Shown here in pieces: positions 1 to 5,261 of a DNA stretch of 7,706 bases. Source of the stretch: Agrobacterium fabrum. GTDB taxonomy: Bacteria; Pseudomonadota; Alphaproteobacteria; Rhizobiales; Rhizobiaceae. Each line of letters begins with the position of its first letter. Positions within the stretch are counted from its first letter, which is position 1. The stretch spans positions 1 to 7,706 of the forward strand of contig QFOL01000185.1 of the NCBI GenBank assembly GCA_003241215.1, read 5' to 3'. The position numbers were made by a program, and so were the translations under genes. A model generated the notes under the pieces. The model did no database searches. It was given only the letters and a program-made list of their open reading frames with translations, and was not told where the DNA came from.

Positions 1-3
1 CAT
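1..3 (-). CDS. Start codon of a leftward gene leaving the window
   Basis: The first three bases read ATG on the minus strand. They are preceded by a purine-rich Shine-Dalgarno sequence (AGGAG on the minus strand, positions 14-10) with a six-base spacer, which is ideal spacing. Together with the AT-rich region behind it, this suggests that a leftward gene begins exactly here and is transcribed away from the window. Only the start codon is visible, so nothing can be said about the product. It would be divergent from the beta-barrel gene at 274. Confidence 0.5.
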
Positions 4-273
4 TTCTCTCTCCTCTTTTGTTTGATCACGCCATCTGGCGTAACTGAACTGTATATTTAGAGGATTCTAATTCAAGCAAAGGCTAATATTACAATAAACA
101 ATTAACTTTAATACTGGCGATATTAATCAAATTTTATACATCGCGCACCGGTTCCTTCGCTTCTTCTTGCATCATTGCCGCCCAGCATTCGCGCTACCGC
201 AGTAAAACGGCGCAGAAAACTTTATTAACCATCCAAATATAAGATATTGCTTAATTAGAGACCGGAGATGCGA
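4..273. promoter_or_regulatory. AT-rich divergent intergenic control region
   Basis: This stretch lies between a probable leftward gene start at position 3 and the rightward gene at 274, and should hold both promoters. Positions 45-140 are strikingly AT-rich compared with the GC-rich genes around them and contain many TA steps. They include an eight-base palindrome TAATATTA at 84-91 and an inverted repeat TTAATA/TATTAA at 108-113 and 121-126 with a seven-base spacer. A TATAAG sequence at 238-243 could be a -10 element for the rightward gene, but I find no convincing -35 partner. No gene is supported inside; a minus-strand frame running from 690 into this region is antisense to the beta-barrel gene. 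Confidence 0.5.
264..267 (+). promoter_or_regulatory. Ribosome binding site deciding the start at 274
   Basis: GGAG at 264-267 directly abuts the ATG at 268, which leaves no spacer, but lies six bases before the in-frame ATG at 274. The second ATG is therefore the better start. The ATG at 268 could still be used through a weaker AGAG at 257-260, which would add two residues (Met-Arg) to the signal peptide. Confidence 0.5.
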
Positions 274-1452
274 ATGCGGCTGGGGGGTTATATCGCGCTT
301 GTTCTCGGGCTTGCCTGCGCCTGCGGCGCGCGGGCGGGTGAAAAGGCCGATGAGCACAATGTCACCTATAAATCCGGCATTGCTTATGACAGCAATTATT
401 TCGCCGACACCAACCGGCTGAGCGCAATTTCGCTGCGCGCCGGCTTCGGGCTCAACGGCAAGGTGGCGCTTGACGGCGCGGAGCTGCGTTATTCGCTCGA
501 ACACGAGGAGGTTCGCCTGCCCCGCTACCGTTTCGCCAATGAACATAACACCATCGCGGCACTGGGGCTGACGAAACGCTTTTCCGAAAAGCTGGAATGG
601 GCCGTCGAGCTGCGCGGCACCCGCAGCGATGCCGGCGATATATTCCTGCACCTGCCTGAAGAAGACATCGGCTACCGGCAACTGGATCACAAGCTGGAAG
701 CGTCTTCGCAGCTCGGCATCCTCGCGCTTGGCGGCAAGAACACGCTGACGGCGAGCCTTGCCAGCCTGATGAAGGGCAAGGCGCGATTCCGTCCGGCCTA
801 TTTCATGCCCACCCGACTGGAAGCCAACGAGGCGCTTTTATCGCTGAAAGCCGAACATGCGCGGTCGCTCGGCGGCGGCGAGGCCGGGCTGACGCTTGCC
901 TATGACCGCATTCTTGTGCCTGAAGCGCAGCAGGAAAAATATGAACGCTTCCCGGCCCAGACGCTGCGGGGTTCCCTGGCTTATGGTTACAAGTTCTCGG
1001 ATCGGCTGGCGGTTCTGGCCGAAGCGGGCTTCACCACCATTTCCGGCGATGAGATCAGCGACAAGGTGAAGCGCACCCGCCCGTACCTGCGGGCCGAAGC
1101 GGAAATGAAGGCGACCGACCGCCTCGCCTTCGGCATCGGCTTTTCGCAGGACTACGCACTTTTCGATCCGGATGACCCCATTGCCGAATTCCATCGCCGC
1201 TGGCAGCTGGTCATGAAGAGCAGGCTCACCGAAAAGGTCGGGCTCGATCTTGCGCTGCACCGCGTCCACAAGGACTGGATCTATTACAACTACGATAGCA
1301 GCGAGCGCAGGCTCGTCGCCACGCTCTCTTTCGATACCGGCAAGAACAGCAAGCTGGAGCTGGAATTCAACCGCCTGCTGCATGGCGAGCGCGACACGGA
1401 CCTCGCCTATAGCGGCTCCAGCATCATGTCGCGTTTCACCGGCACATTCTGA
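274..1452 (+). CDS. Exported probable outer-membrane beta-barrel protein
   Basis: The predicted protein has 392 residues. It begins with a signal peptide: hydrophobic residues 5-14, then small residues ending in Ala-Arg-Ala near 19-21, a plausible signal peptidase I site. Two cysteines (15 and 17) lie in the hydrophobic stretch, but neither has a proper lipobox. The mature part is rich in alternating polar/hydrophobic segments separated by charged turns, has no long hydrophobic helix, and ends in Phe (last residues TGTF). That C-terminal aromatic is typical of strands recognised by the BAM assembly machinery. An early segment with Tyr-Asp-Ser-Asn-Tyr-Phe recalls the first strand of the 'putative beta-barrel porin 2' proteins, but I assign that family only tentatively. 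The function (porin, polysaccharide export partner or structural protein) cannot be read from the sequence. It appears to be a single gene, with 110 bases before the metal operon and no clear terminator between them. Confidence 0.8.
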   Translation: MRLGGYIALVLGLACACGARAGEKADEHNVTYKSGIAYDSNYFADTNRLSAISLRAGFGLNGKVALDGAELRYSLEHEEVRLPRYRFANEHNTIAALGLTKRFSEKLEWAVELRGTRSDAGDIFLHLPEEDIGYRQLDHKLEASSQLGILALGGKNTLTASLASLMKGKARFRPAYFMPTRLEANEALLSLKAEHARSLGGGEAGLTLAYDRILVPEAQQEKYERFPAQTLRGSLAYGYKFSDRLAVLAEAGFTTISGDEISDKVKRTRPYLRAEAEMKATDRLAFGIGFSQDYALFDPDDPIAEFHRRWQLVMKSRLTEKVGLDLALHRVHKDWIYYNYDSSERRLVATLSFDTGKNSKLELEFNRLLHGERDTDLAYSGSSIMSRFTGTF

Positions 1453-1528
1453 AATCTCCCGCTGGCCTGCCTGAAGGGTCAGGGAACAGATCGGGTCGAA
1501 ATTCGGTCCCATTTTCTGCTACAGTCGG

Positions 1529-1547
1529 GCCTTCAAGATTCGAAGGC
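1529..1547. promoter_or_regulatory. Inverted repeat upstream of the DUF1007-NicO operon
   Basis: GCCTTC and GAAGGC form six-base perfect arms around a seven-base centre, 15 bases before the ATG at 1563. The arms are also loosely flanked by GTC (1525-1527) and GAC (1550-1552). A palindrome this close to the start could be a repressor operator for the metal operon or a small mRNA hairpin affecting translation. It does not resemble a Zur or NikR site that I recognise. The rest of 1453-1562 shows no gene and no strong terminator. Confidence 0.3.
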
Positions 1548-1562
1548 AGGACAGACCGGATA

Positions 1563-2204
1563 ATGAACAGACGATTATTGCTCCTTGCGGCTGGCCTGAC
1601 CTCCATTCCCGTCGCCGCCGCCGCGCATCCGCATATCTTTGCGGAAGCCCGCATGGAAATCGTCGAGGGGCCGAACGGCACCGTTCAGGAAGTGCGCAAC
1701 ATCTGGCGTTTCGACGAGATGTTCTCGGCAAGCGTGGTGATGGATTACGACAAGAACAGCGATCTGAAGCTCGACAAGGACGAGCTGGCCGAAATCGGCA
1801 ATACCGTCCTGGAATCGCTTGCCGAATATTCCTACTACACCTTCATCACCGCCAATGGAAAACCGGTGGAATTTTCAAAACCGGACGCCATTCACGTGGA
1901 TTACCAGGACCAGCAGATCCTGATGTTCTTTTCCGTGAAACCGACCGCGCCGCTCGCCGTCAAGGGCAAGCTCAGCTTCGGCGCCTGGGATCCGACCATG
2001 TATACTGCGATCGATTTCGCCAAGGACGGCGATATCGCCACCGAGGGCAAGGACCTGAAGGCCTGCAAGCACCATGTCGTGCGTCCCGATCCCGACGAGG
2101 TCATCTCGCAGAACCAGAGTTCGCTGACCGACGCCTTCTTCAACGATCCGACCGGCACCGACATGACCAAGCTCTTCGCCACCCGGCTGGAAGTGACATG
2201 CTGA
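1563..2204 (+). CDS. Periplasmic DUF1007 protein (metal-transport partner)
   Basis: The product has 213 residues, with a clear signal peptide (Arg-Arg, then Leu-rich residues 5-12, then Ala-rich 18-21). Cleavage after the Ala run would expose the motif HPHIF (residues 22-26) at the mature N-terminus, a His-x-His arrangement well suited to metal binding and characteristic of DUF1007. Residues 63-74 form a convincing EF-hand-like loop (Asp63, Asn65, Asp67, Leu70, Asp71, Glu74). Further possible metal ligands are a Cys-Lys-His-His stretch in the C-terminal half and a C-terminal Cys. The gene overlaps the NicO transporter gene by seven bases (ATGCTGA), implying translational coupling. DUF1007-NicO pairs are common in proteobacteria; the Haemophilus influenzae ZevA/ZevB zinc system is, as I recall, the characterised example. 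The ribosome binding site is weak (AGGA 11 bases upstream), but only this ATG yields the signal peptide. The metal carried (Zn, Ni or Co) is not determined by sequence. Confidence 0.88.
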   Translation: MNRRLLLLAAGLTSIPVAAAAHPHIFAEARMEIVEGPNGTVQEVRNIWRFDEMFSASVVMDYDKNSDLKLDKDELAEIGNTVLESLAEYSYYTFITANGKPVEFSKPDAIHVDYQDQQILMFFSVKPTAPLAVKGKLSFGAWDPTMYTAIDFAKDGDIATEGKDLKACKHHVVRPDPDEVISQNQSSLTDAFFNDPTGTDMTKLFATRLEVTC

Positions 2205-3247
2205 ACCGCCGGGCCGGCCTCTTCGCCGTCGCCATCGGCCTCTTCGCCGTGGCCGGCGCGGCGCATGCGCAGTCGCCGCTCGGCATCGGCTCGGCCGAGC
2301 CTTCCTTTTCCGTCGGCGGCCCTTTTGCACCGCTGATGCAATGGATCAACGTGCACCAGCAGATGTTTTATCGGGCATTGACCGGGGCGCTGAAGGCCAT
2401 GCGCGAGGATGGCTGGGCGCTCAGCTCGCTGATCGGCCTGTCCTTTGCTTATGGCGTTTTCCACGCCGCCGGCCCCGGCCACGGCAAGGCGGTCATCTCG
2501 TCCTATATGATCGCCAACGAGACGCAGCTGAAACGCGGCATTCTCATTTCCTTCGTTTCGGCGCTCCTTCAGGGGGCGGTCGCCATCGGCCTTGTCGGCG
2601 CGGCCTGGCTGGTGCTGCGCGGCACCTCCATCACCATGACGAAAGCGACGCAGGCGATGGAGATCGCCAGCTTCGCCATGGTGGCGCTGTTCGGCGCCTG
2701 GCTGCTGGTGCGAAAACTCTGGTCGCTGCGCATCCGGCGCGAGCCGGTCGCGGTTTTCGCCGCGGCGGGTGAAACCATGGCCGCCAGAACCGCCGGCATG
2801 GGAACGGGGCTGCGGTTTCAGGGCAAACCGGTTTTTGCCGATCACGACCATGACGGCACAGGCGATCTCTGCACCGCCTGCGGCAAATCCCATGCGCCGG
2901 ATCCGATGCTGCTTAAGGGCAAGAACTTCAGCCTGCACGAGGCATGGTCCGCCATCATCGCCGTCGGCCTCAGGCCCTGTTCGGGCGCAATCATCGTGAT
3001 GAGCTTTGCGCTTTTAAACAGGCTTTATCTCGGCGGCGTGCTCTCCGTCCTCGCCATGTCGCTCGGCACGGCGATAACGGTGTCGCTGCTCGCCATCATG
3101 GCCGTCTCGGCTAAAGGCCTCGCGGTGCGTTTCGCCGGCCCCGGCAGCCGCAGGGCGGCCGGCATCAGCCATGCGATCGAGATCGCCGGTGCGCTGTTCG
3201 TCCTCATCATGGGGCTGTTGCTGCTCGGCGCGTCGCTTAAGCTCTAA
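2198..3247 (+). CDS. NicO/RcnA-family divalent metal transporter
   Basis: This is a 349-residue inner-membrane protein of the NicO family, which moves nickel, cobalt or, in ZevB-like members, zinc. A signal-like N-terminus (residues 6-24, ending AHA) is followed by about six membrane segments near 74-90, 112-140, 155-172, 248-273, 277-305 and 325-346. The signature HAAGPGHGKAV is at 89-99, and the second signature GLRPCSGAI is at 257-265. Between them is a soluble loop (about 173-245) with DHDHD (215-219), a Cys-x-x-Cys pair (225, 228) and His232, a likely metal-sensing or delivery site; NicO proteins usually carry a His-rich loop here. The start overlaps the DUF1007 stop, with GGAAG four bases upstream. 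The stop codon (TAA, 3245-3247) overlaps the stop codon of the opposing membrane-protein gene. Uptake and efflux cannot be told apart from sequence, although the periplasmic DUF1007 partner is more consistent with uptake. Confidence 0.9.
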   Translation: MLNRRAGLFAVAIGLFAVAGAAHAQSPLGIGSAEPSFSVGGPFAPLMQWINVHQQMFYRALTGALKAMREDGWALSSLIGLSFAYGVFHAAGPGHGKAVISSYMIANETQLKRGILISFVSALLQGAVAIGLVGAAWLVLRGTSITMTKATQAMEIASFAMVALFGAWLLVRKLWSLRIRREPVAVFAAAGETMAARTAGMGTGLRFQGKPVFADHDHDGTGDLCTACGKSHAPDPMLLKGKNFSLHEAWSAIIAVGLRPCSGAIIVMSFALLNRLYLGGVLSVLAMSLGTAITVSLLAIMAVSAKGLAVRFAGPGSRRAAGISHAIEIAGALFVLIMGLLLLGASLKL

Positions 3248-3504
3248 CCGTCACGGCGACGCTGGTAACGGGCGCGCAGCCAGAACAGCAGGAAAAAACA
3301 CAGCACCGCCACCGTGCCGAAGGCGGCGGCGAGCCAGGGCGAATAATCGCCCAGCCACAGCATGATCTTCGGCATGACGAAAAAGACCAGCCCGAAACCG
3401 ACAATGATAAGGGCGGCGGCGATGGCCGGCGACCAATCCTTCTTGCCGGGGCTCGGCTTTTCAGGCGTCGGGTTTTCAGGGGCCGGATTTTCAGGCAATG
3501 GCAT
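3244..3504 (-). CDS. Small two-helix membrane protein with proline-rich N-terminus
   Basis: I do not recognise a named family. The 86-residue product has a hydrophilic N-terminus built from a five-residue repeat (PENPA, PENPT, PEKPS; residues 4-18) followed by Pro-Gly-Lys-Lys. Two hydrophobic helices follow, at about 26-51 and 57-76, and then an Arg-rich tail (RARYQRRR). The positive-inside rule would place the Arg tail in the cytoplasm, and with two helices the N-terminus as well. The start at 3504 was chosen over an in-frame ATG at 3552 because GGAG lies seven bases upstream and because the longer form would run 62 bases into the acetyltransferase gene. With this start the overlap is 14 bases, so the two genes are probably co-transcribed and translationally coupled. 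Its stop (TAG, 3246-3244) shares bases with the stop of the opposing transporter gene. Confidence 0.75.
   Translation of the reverse strand: MPLPENPAPENPTPEKPSPGKKDWSPAIAAALIIVGFGLVFFVMPKIMLWLGDYSPWLAAAFGTVAVLCFFLLFWLRARYQRRRDG
3451..3495 (-). repeat. Three tandem 15-bp repeats spanning a gene junction
   Basis: On the minus strand three copies of a 15-base unit run from 3495 to 3451, each beginning CCTGAAAA and continuing with one variable base then CCG. They encode the PENPA/PENPT/PEKPS repeats of the small membrane protein. The first copy also contains the TGA stop codon (3493-3491) of the upstream acetyltransferase, read in a different frame. The copies differ mainly at their third-codon and last-codon bases. 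Because the unit is a multiple of three, gain or loss of copies would change the protein length by five residues without a frameshift. Confidence 0.85.
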
Positions 3505-4183
3505 CGGCAAACTCCGCACGGATATCCTCAAGCTTGCGCTTCTGCGTTCCATCGGCCGCGAAATTCTCCGGCAAGAGCCAGGTTTCGAAGGCCTTGCCGA
3601 TCAGCGGCCATTCGCCGTCGATCATCGAAAACCATGCCGTATCGCGGTTCTGCCCCTTCGAGATCATATGCTGGCGGAAGACGCCCTCGAAGGTGAAGCC
3701 ATAACGCTTCGCCGTGATCTTGGAGGGCTCGTTTTCATTGTGGCATTTCCACTCGTAACGGCGATATCCAAGATCCTCGAAAACATGTTTCGCCATCAGG
3801 TAATGCGCCTCGGTGGAAAGAGGCGAGCGCTTCATCTTCGCGCCATGGGCGACGGAGCCGACCTCGACCACGCCATTGGCGGGATCGGGCCGCATATAGC
3901 TCGCCATGCCGACGATATCGCCGGTGGCGTTTTCAACGAAGACCAGCGTGACCCAGTTGAGCTTCTCGCCCGCGCCGACAAGCCAGTCGCCGAAGGCGTC
4001 GGCATCGGGAAAGGCGCTTTGCGGGAAATATTTGAGCAGCGCATTCACTCCCTCGCCGCCAAGGGCGGCCCAGAGCCTTGCGAGATGTTTTTGACGATCG
4101 AACGGCTCGGCCGTCACGTAACGGCCCTTCAGCACCACCGGCTGCGGCGGCGGACATCCCCTAAAATCACTCAGATCGCGCAT
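3491..4183 (-). CDS. GNAT-family N-acetyltransferase, RimJ/RimL-like
   Basis: The 230-residue product is a probable acetyl-CoA-dependent N-acetyltransferase. The segment at about 107-127 (beta strand GVVEVGSV, then a basic turn, then STEAHYLM) occupies the place of the acetyl-CoA-binding motif A. It is followed by the helix and strand (HVFEDLGYRRYEWKCHNEN, about 133-151) and by SKITAKRYGFTFEGVFRQH (about 154-172). These are typical of the RimJ/RimL group (COG1670), in which the Asn-x-x-S/A-x-x-x-A-x-x-x-G-F pattern is conserved. The turn AHGAKMKRSPLS departs from the usual Arg-Gly-x-Gly-x-Ala loop. The substrate is unknown; family members acetylate ribosomal protein N-termini, aminoglycosides or small molecules. 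I chose the ATG at 4183 because a strong purine tract (GGGGAAGAGA) precedes it; an ATG at 4195 lies within that tract and has no Shine-Dalgarno sequence of its own. The gene is followed, with a 14-base overlap, by the small membrane protein. Confidence 0.85.
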   Translation of the reverse strand: MRDLSDFRGCPPPQPVVLKGRYVTAEPFDRQKHLARLWAALGGEGVNALLKYFPQSAFPDADAFGDWLVGAGEKLNWVTLVFVENATGDIVGMASYMRPDPANGVVEVGSVAHGAKMKRSPLSTEAHYLMAKHVFEDLGYRRYEWKCHNENEPSKITAKRYGFTFEGVFRQHMISKGQNRDTAWFSMIDGEWPLIGKAFETWLLPENFAADGTQKRKLEDIRAEFADAIA

Positions 4184-4275
4184 TCTCTTCCCCATTTGCT
4201 GGGAGAAGGATTAGGGCAAGCGGGGCGGGATGACAACAGTGCTTGTGGGTGGGATGCGGTGGCGTTGGTGGGTGT

Positions 4276-4438
4276 GGCTCACCCCCCTCTGCCCTGCCGG
4301 GCATCTCCCCCTCAAGGGGGGAGATCGACCTGCGGCGACCTCTCGGCCGTCTTCAACGTTGCGAGTGAGCGAGTGTTTCCTTCTGGCTGATCTCCCCCCT
4401 TGAGGGGGAGATGCCCGGCAGGGCAGAGGGGGGGAGCC
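4276..4438. repeat. Palindromic intergenic element with 45-bp perfect arms
   Basis: Positions 4282-4326 and 4389-4433 are exact reverse complements over 45 bases, separated by a 62-base spacer. Allowing one unpaired A at 4281, the pairing extends five more bases (4276-4280 with 4434-4438). Each arm folds on its own into two smaller hairpins: in the left arm TGCCC/GGGCA around TGCC (4290-4303), and ATCTCCCCC/GGGGGAGAT around a five-base loop (4303-4325). Sequences of this type, with CTGCCCTGCCGGGCAT next to a C-run/G-run hairpin, are abundant between genes in Rhizobiales and resemble the rhizobial intergenic mosaic (RIME-like) elements. The family name is a recollection, not a match I could run. 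It lies between the DUF533 gene stop and the acetyltransferase start and could terminate the former's transcript. No gene is supported in 4184-4457. Confidence 0.9.
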
Positions 4439-4457
4439 GCGCCCGCCGAGGCTAACC

Positions 4458-5153
4458 TCAAACCTTCGCCGCCACCACCGTCGCCTCGATATGATCGACC
4501 AGCGCATCCGGCAACCCAAGCCGCCCGGCCAGAAGGTCGAGATAGCCCCGCTCCGCCCGCGTATCGGCCTCGATGGCAAGCCGCGAGGCAGTGTAAAGCT
4601 CCACTTTCTGCTCTTCCGTGCGGGCGGCGGCCACCAGAGCGTCTATGTCGAGCGGATCGGCCAGTTCCTTTTCGAGGAAGCGCTCGGCTTCGTCATCGAG
4701 GCCGGAGACCTGCACCTTGTCCATGATATTGGCGCGCTCCTTCTCATCGATATGACCGTCCGCCTTGGCGGCGGCGATCATCGCCTGGATGAGCTTCAGC
4801 GCGAAATCATTGGAAAGCGCCGGCGATTGCGGATGGAAGGCGGAATCGGCGGGCGGAGCGAGAAGCTCCGGTTCGGGTTTCGGCGCGGTTTCAGGCGCCT
4901 GGCCGGACTTGTAATTCTTGTAGGCGAGGTAGCCGAGGCCGGCGATGGCGGCGACCCCGCCGATGGTGGCGACATTGCCGGCGAGCTTGCGGCCGGTCTT
5001 GGTGCCCAGAATGGCGGCGGCGAGAGCACCGGCTTTCAGGGGATTGTTCTTGGCGATATCGGCGGCCTGCCCGGCTCTGTCACGGACGCTTCCCGAAAGG
5101 CCCGGCACCTGCGAACCGAGGAATTGTTCAAGAAGCTTCTTGGCGTCGAACAT
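4458..5153 (-). CDS. DUF533 / TerB-like family protein (YebE-like)
   Basis: The product has 231 residues. The N-terminal part (1-40) is hydrophilic. A Gly/Ala-rich weakly hydrophobic stretch (about 40-77, with AAAILGTKTGRKL and IGGVAAIAGLGYLAYKNY) may associate with the membrane. A proline-rich linker (about 86-112) leads to an all-helical C-terminal domain (about 115-231). Within it, KLIQAMIAAAKADGHIDEKE (120-139) and the second helix set ASRLAIEADTRAERGYLDLLAGRLGLP (189-215) match the TerB-like fold, where acidic residues after the first helix suggest metal binding. The overall architecture is that of DUF533 proteins such as Escherichia coli YebE, often labelled 'tellurite resistance TerB family'. 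There is no direct evidence for a tellurite role and no other ter gene is nearby. The ATG at 5153 is chosen over a TTG at 5156 because AGGAG (5164-5160) lies six bases upstream. The promoter must lie in the short gap before it unless transcription reads through from eda. Confidence 0.88.
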   Translation of the reverse strand: MFDAKKLLEQFLGSQVPGLSGSVRDRAGQAADIAKNNPLKAGALAAAILGTKTGRKLAGNVATIGGVAAIAGLGYLAYKNYKSGQAPETAPKPEPELLAPPADSAFHPQSPALSNDFALKLIQAMIAAAKADGHIDEKERANIMDKVQVSGLDDEAERFLEKELADPLDIDALVAAARTEEQKVELYTASRLAIEADTRAERGYLDLLAGRLGLPDALVDHIEATVVAAKV

Positions 5154-5216
5154 CAAAATCTCCTGTAAGGGTCAAATCTACAGGGGAGATAGGAAGCCGC
5201 AGGCCGAATATAAATG

Positions 5217-5250
5217 TCAAACCCGCTCACGCCTTCGTGAACGGGTTTGA
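5217..5250 (-). terminator. Hairpin terminator after eda
   Basis: A nine-base stem (TCAAACCCG / CGGGTTTGA), one C-A mismatch, and a further five-base stem (TCACG / CGTGA) close a four-base loop. The structure begins 12 bases beyond the eda stop codon. On the minus strand the stem is followed by an AT-rich but not poly-T tract (CATTTATATTC), so termination may be imperfect, leaving some read-through into the DUF533 gene 64 bases further on. Confidence 0.65.
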
Positions 5251-5261
5251 AAAGACGTGGG

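Noticed and set aside
274..340. Possible lipoprotein signal in the beta-barrel gene (Cys15, Cys17)
   Set aside because: The -3 residues are Gly and Ala rather than Leu/Val/Ile, so neither Cys sits in a standard lipobox; a type I cleavage site follows.
172..1512. Minus-strand open frames (172-690 and 838-1512) opposite the beta-barrel gene
   Set aside because: They are antisense to a gene with a signal peptide and a proper ribosome binding site, and their translations show no domain-like features.
1453..1562. Cobalamin or nickel/cobalt riboswitch before the metal operon
   Set aside because: The gap is only 110 bases and shows no B12-box or NiCo-type conserved cores; only small palindromes are present.
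1901..2938. 345-residue minus-strand open frame opposite the DUF1007 and NicO genes
   Set aside because: It is antisense to two genes with clear family motifs and has a His/Arg/Gly/Ala-rich composition typical of shadow frames in GC-rich DNA.
3362..4390. 342-residue plus-strand open frame opposite the acetyltransferase
   Set aside because: It runs through the acetyltransferase gene, the PEN repeat and the palindromic element; no family motif and no good ribosome binding site.
4458..5153. A tellurite-resistance operon based on the TerB-like label
   Set aside because: No terC, terD, terZ or related gene is nearby, and the N-terminal architecture is that of DUF533 rather than classical TerB.
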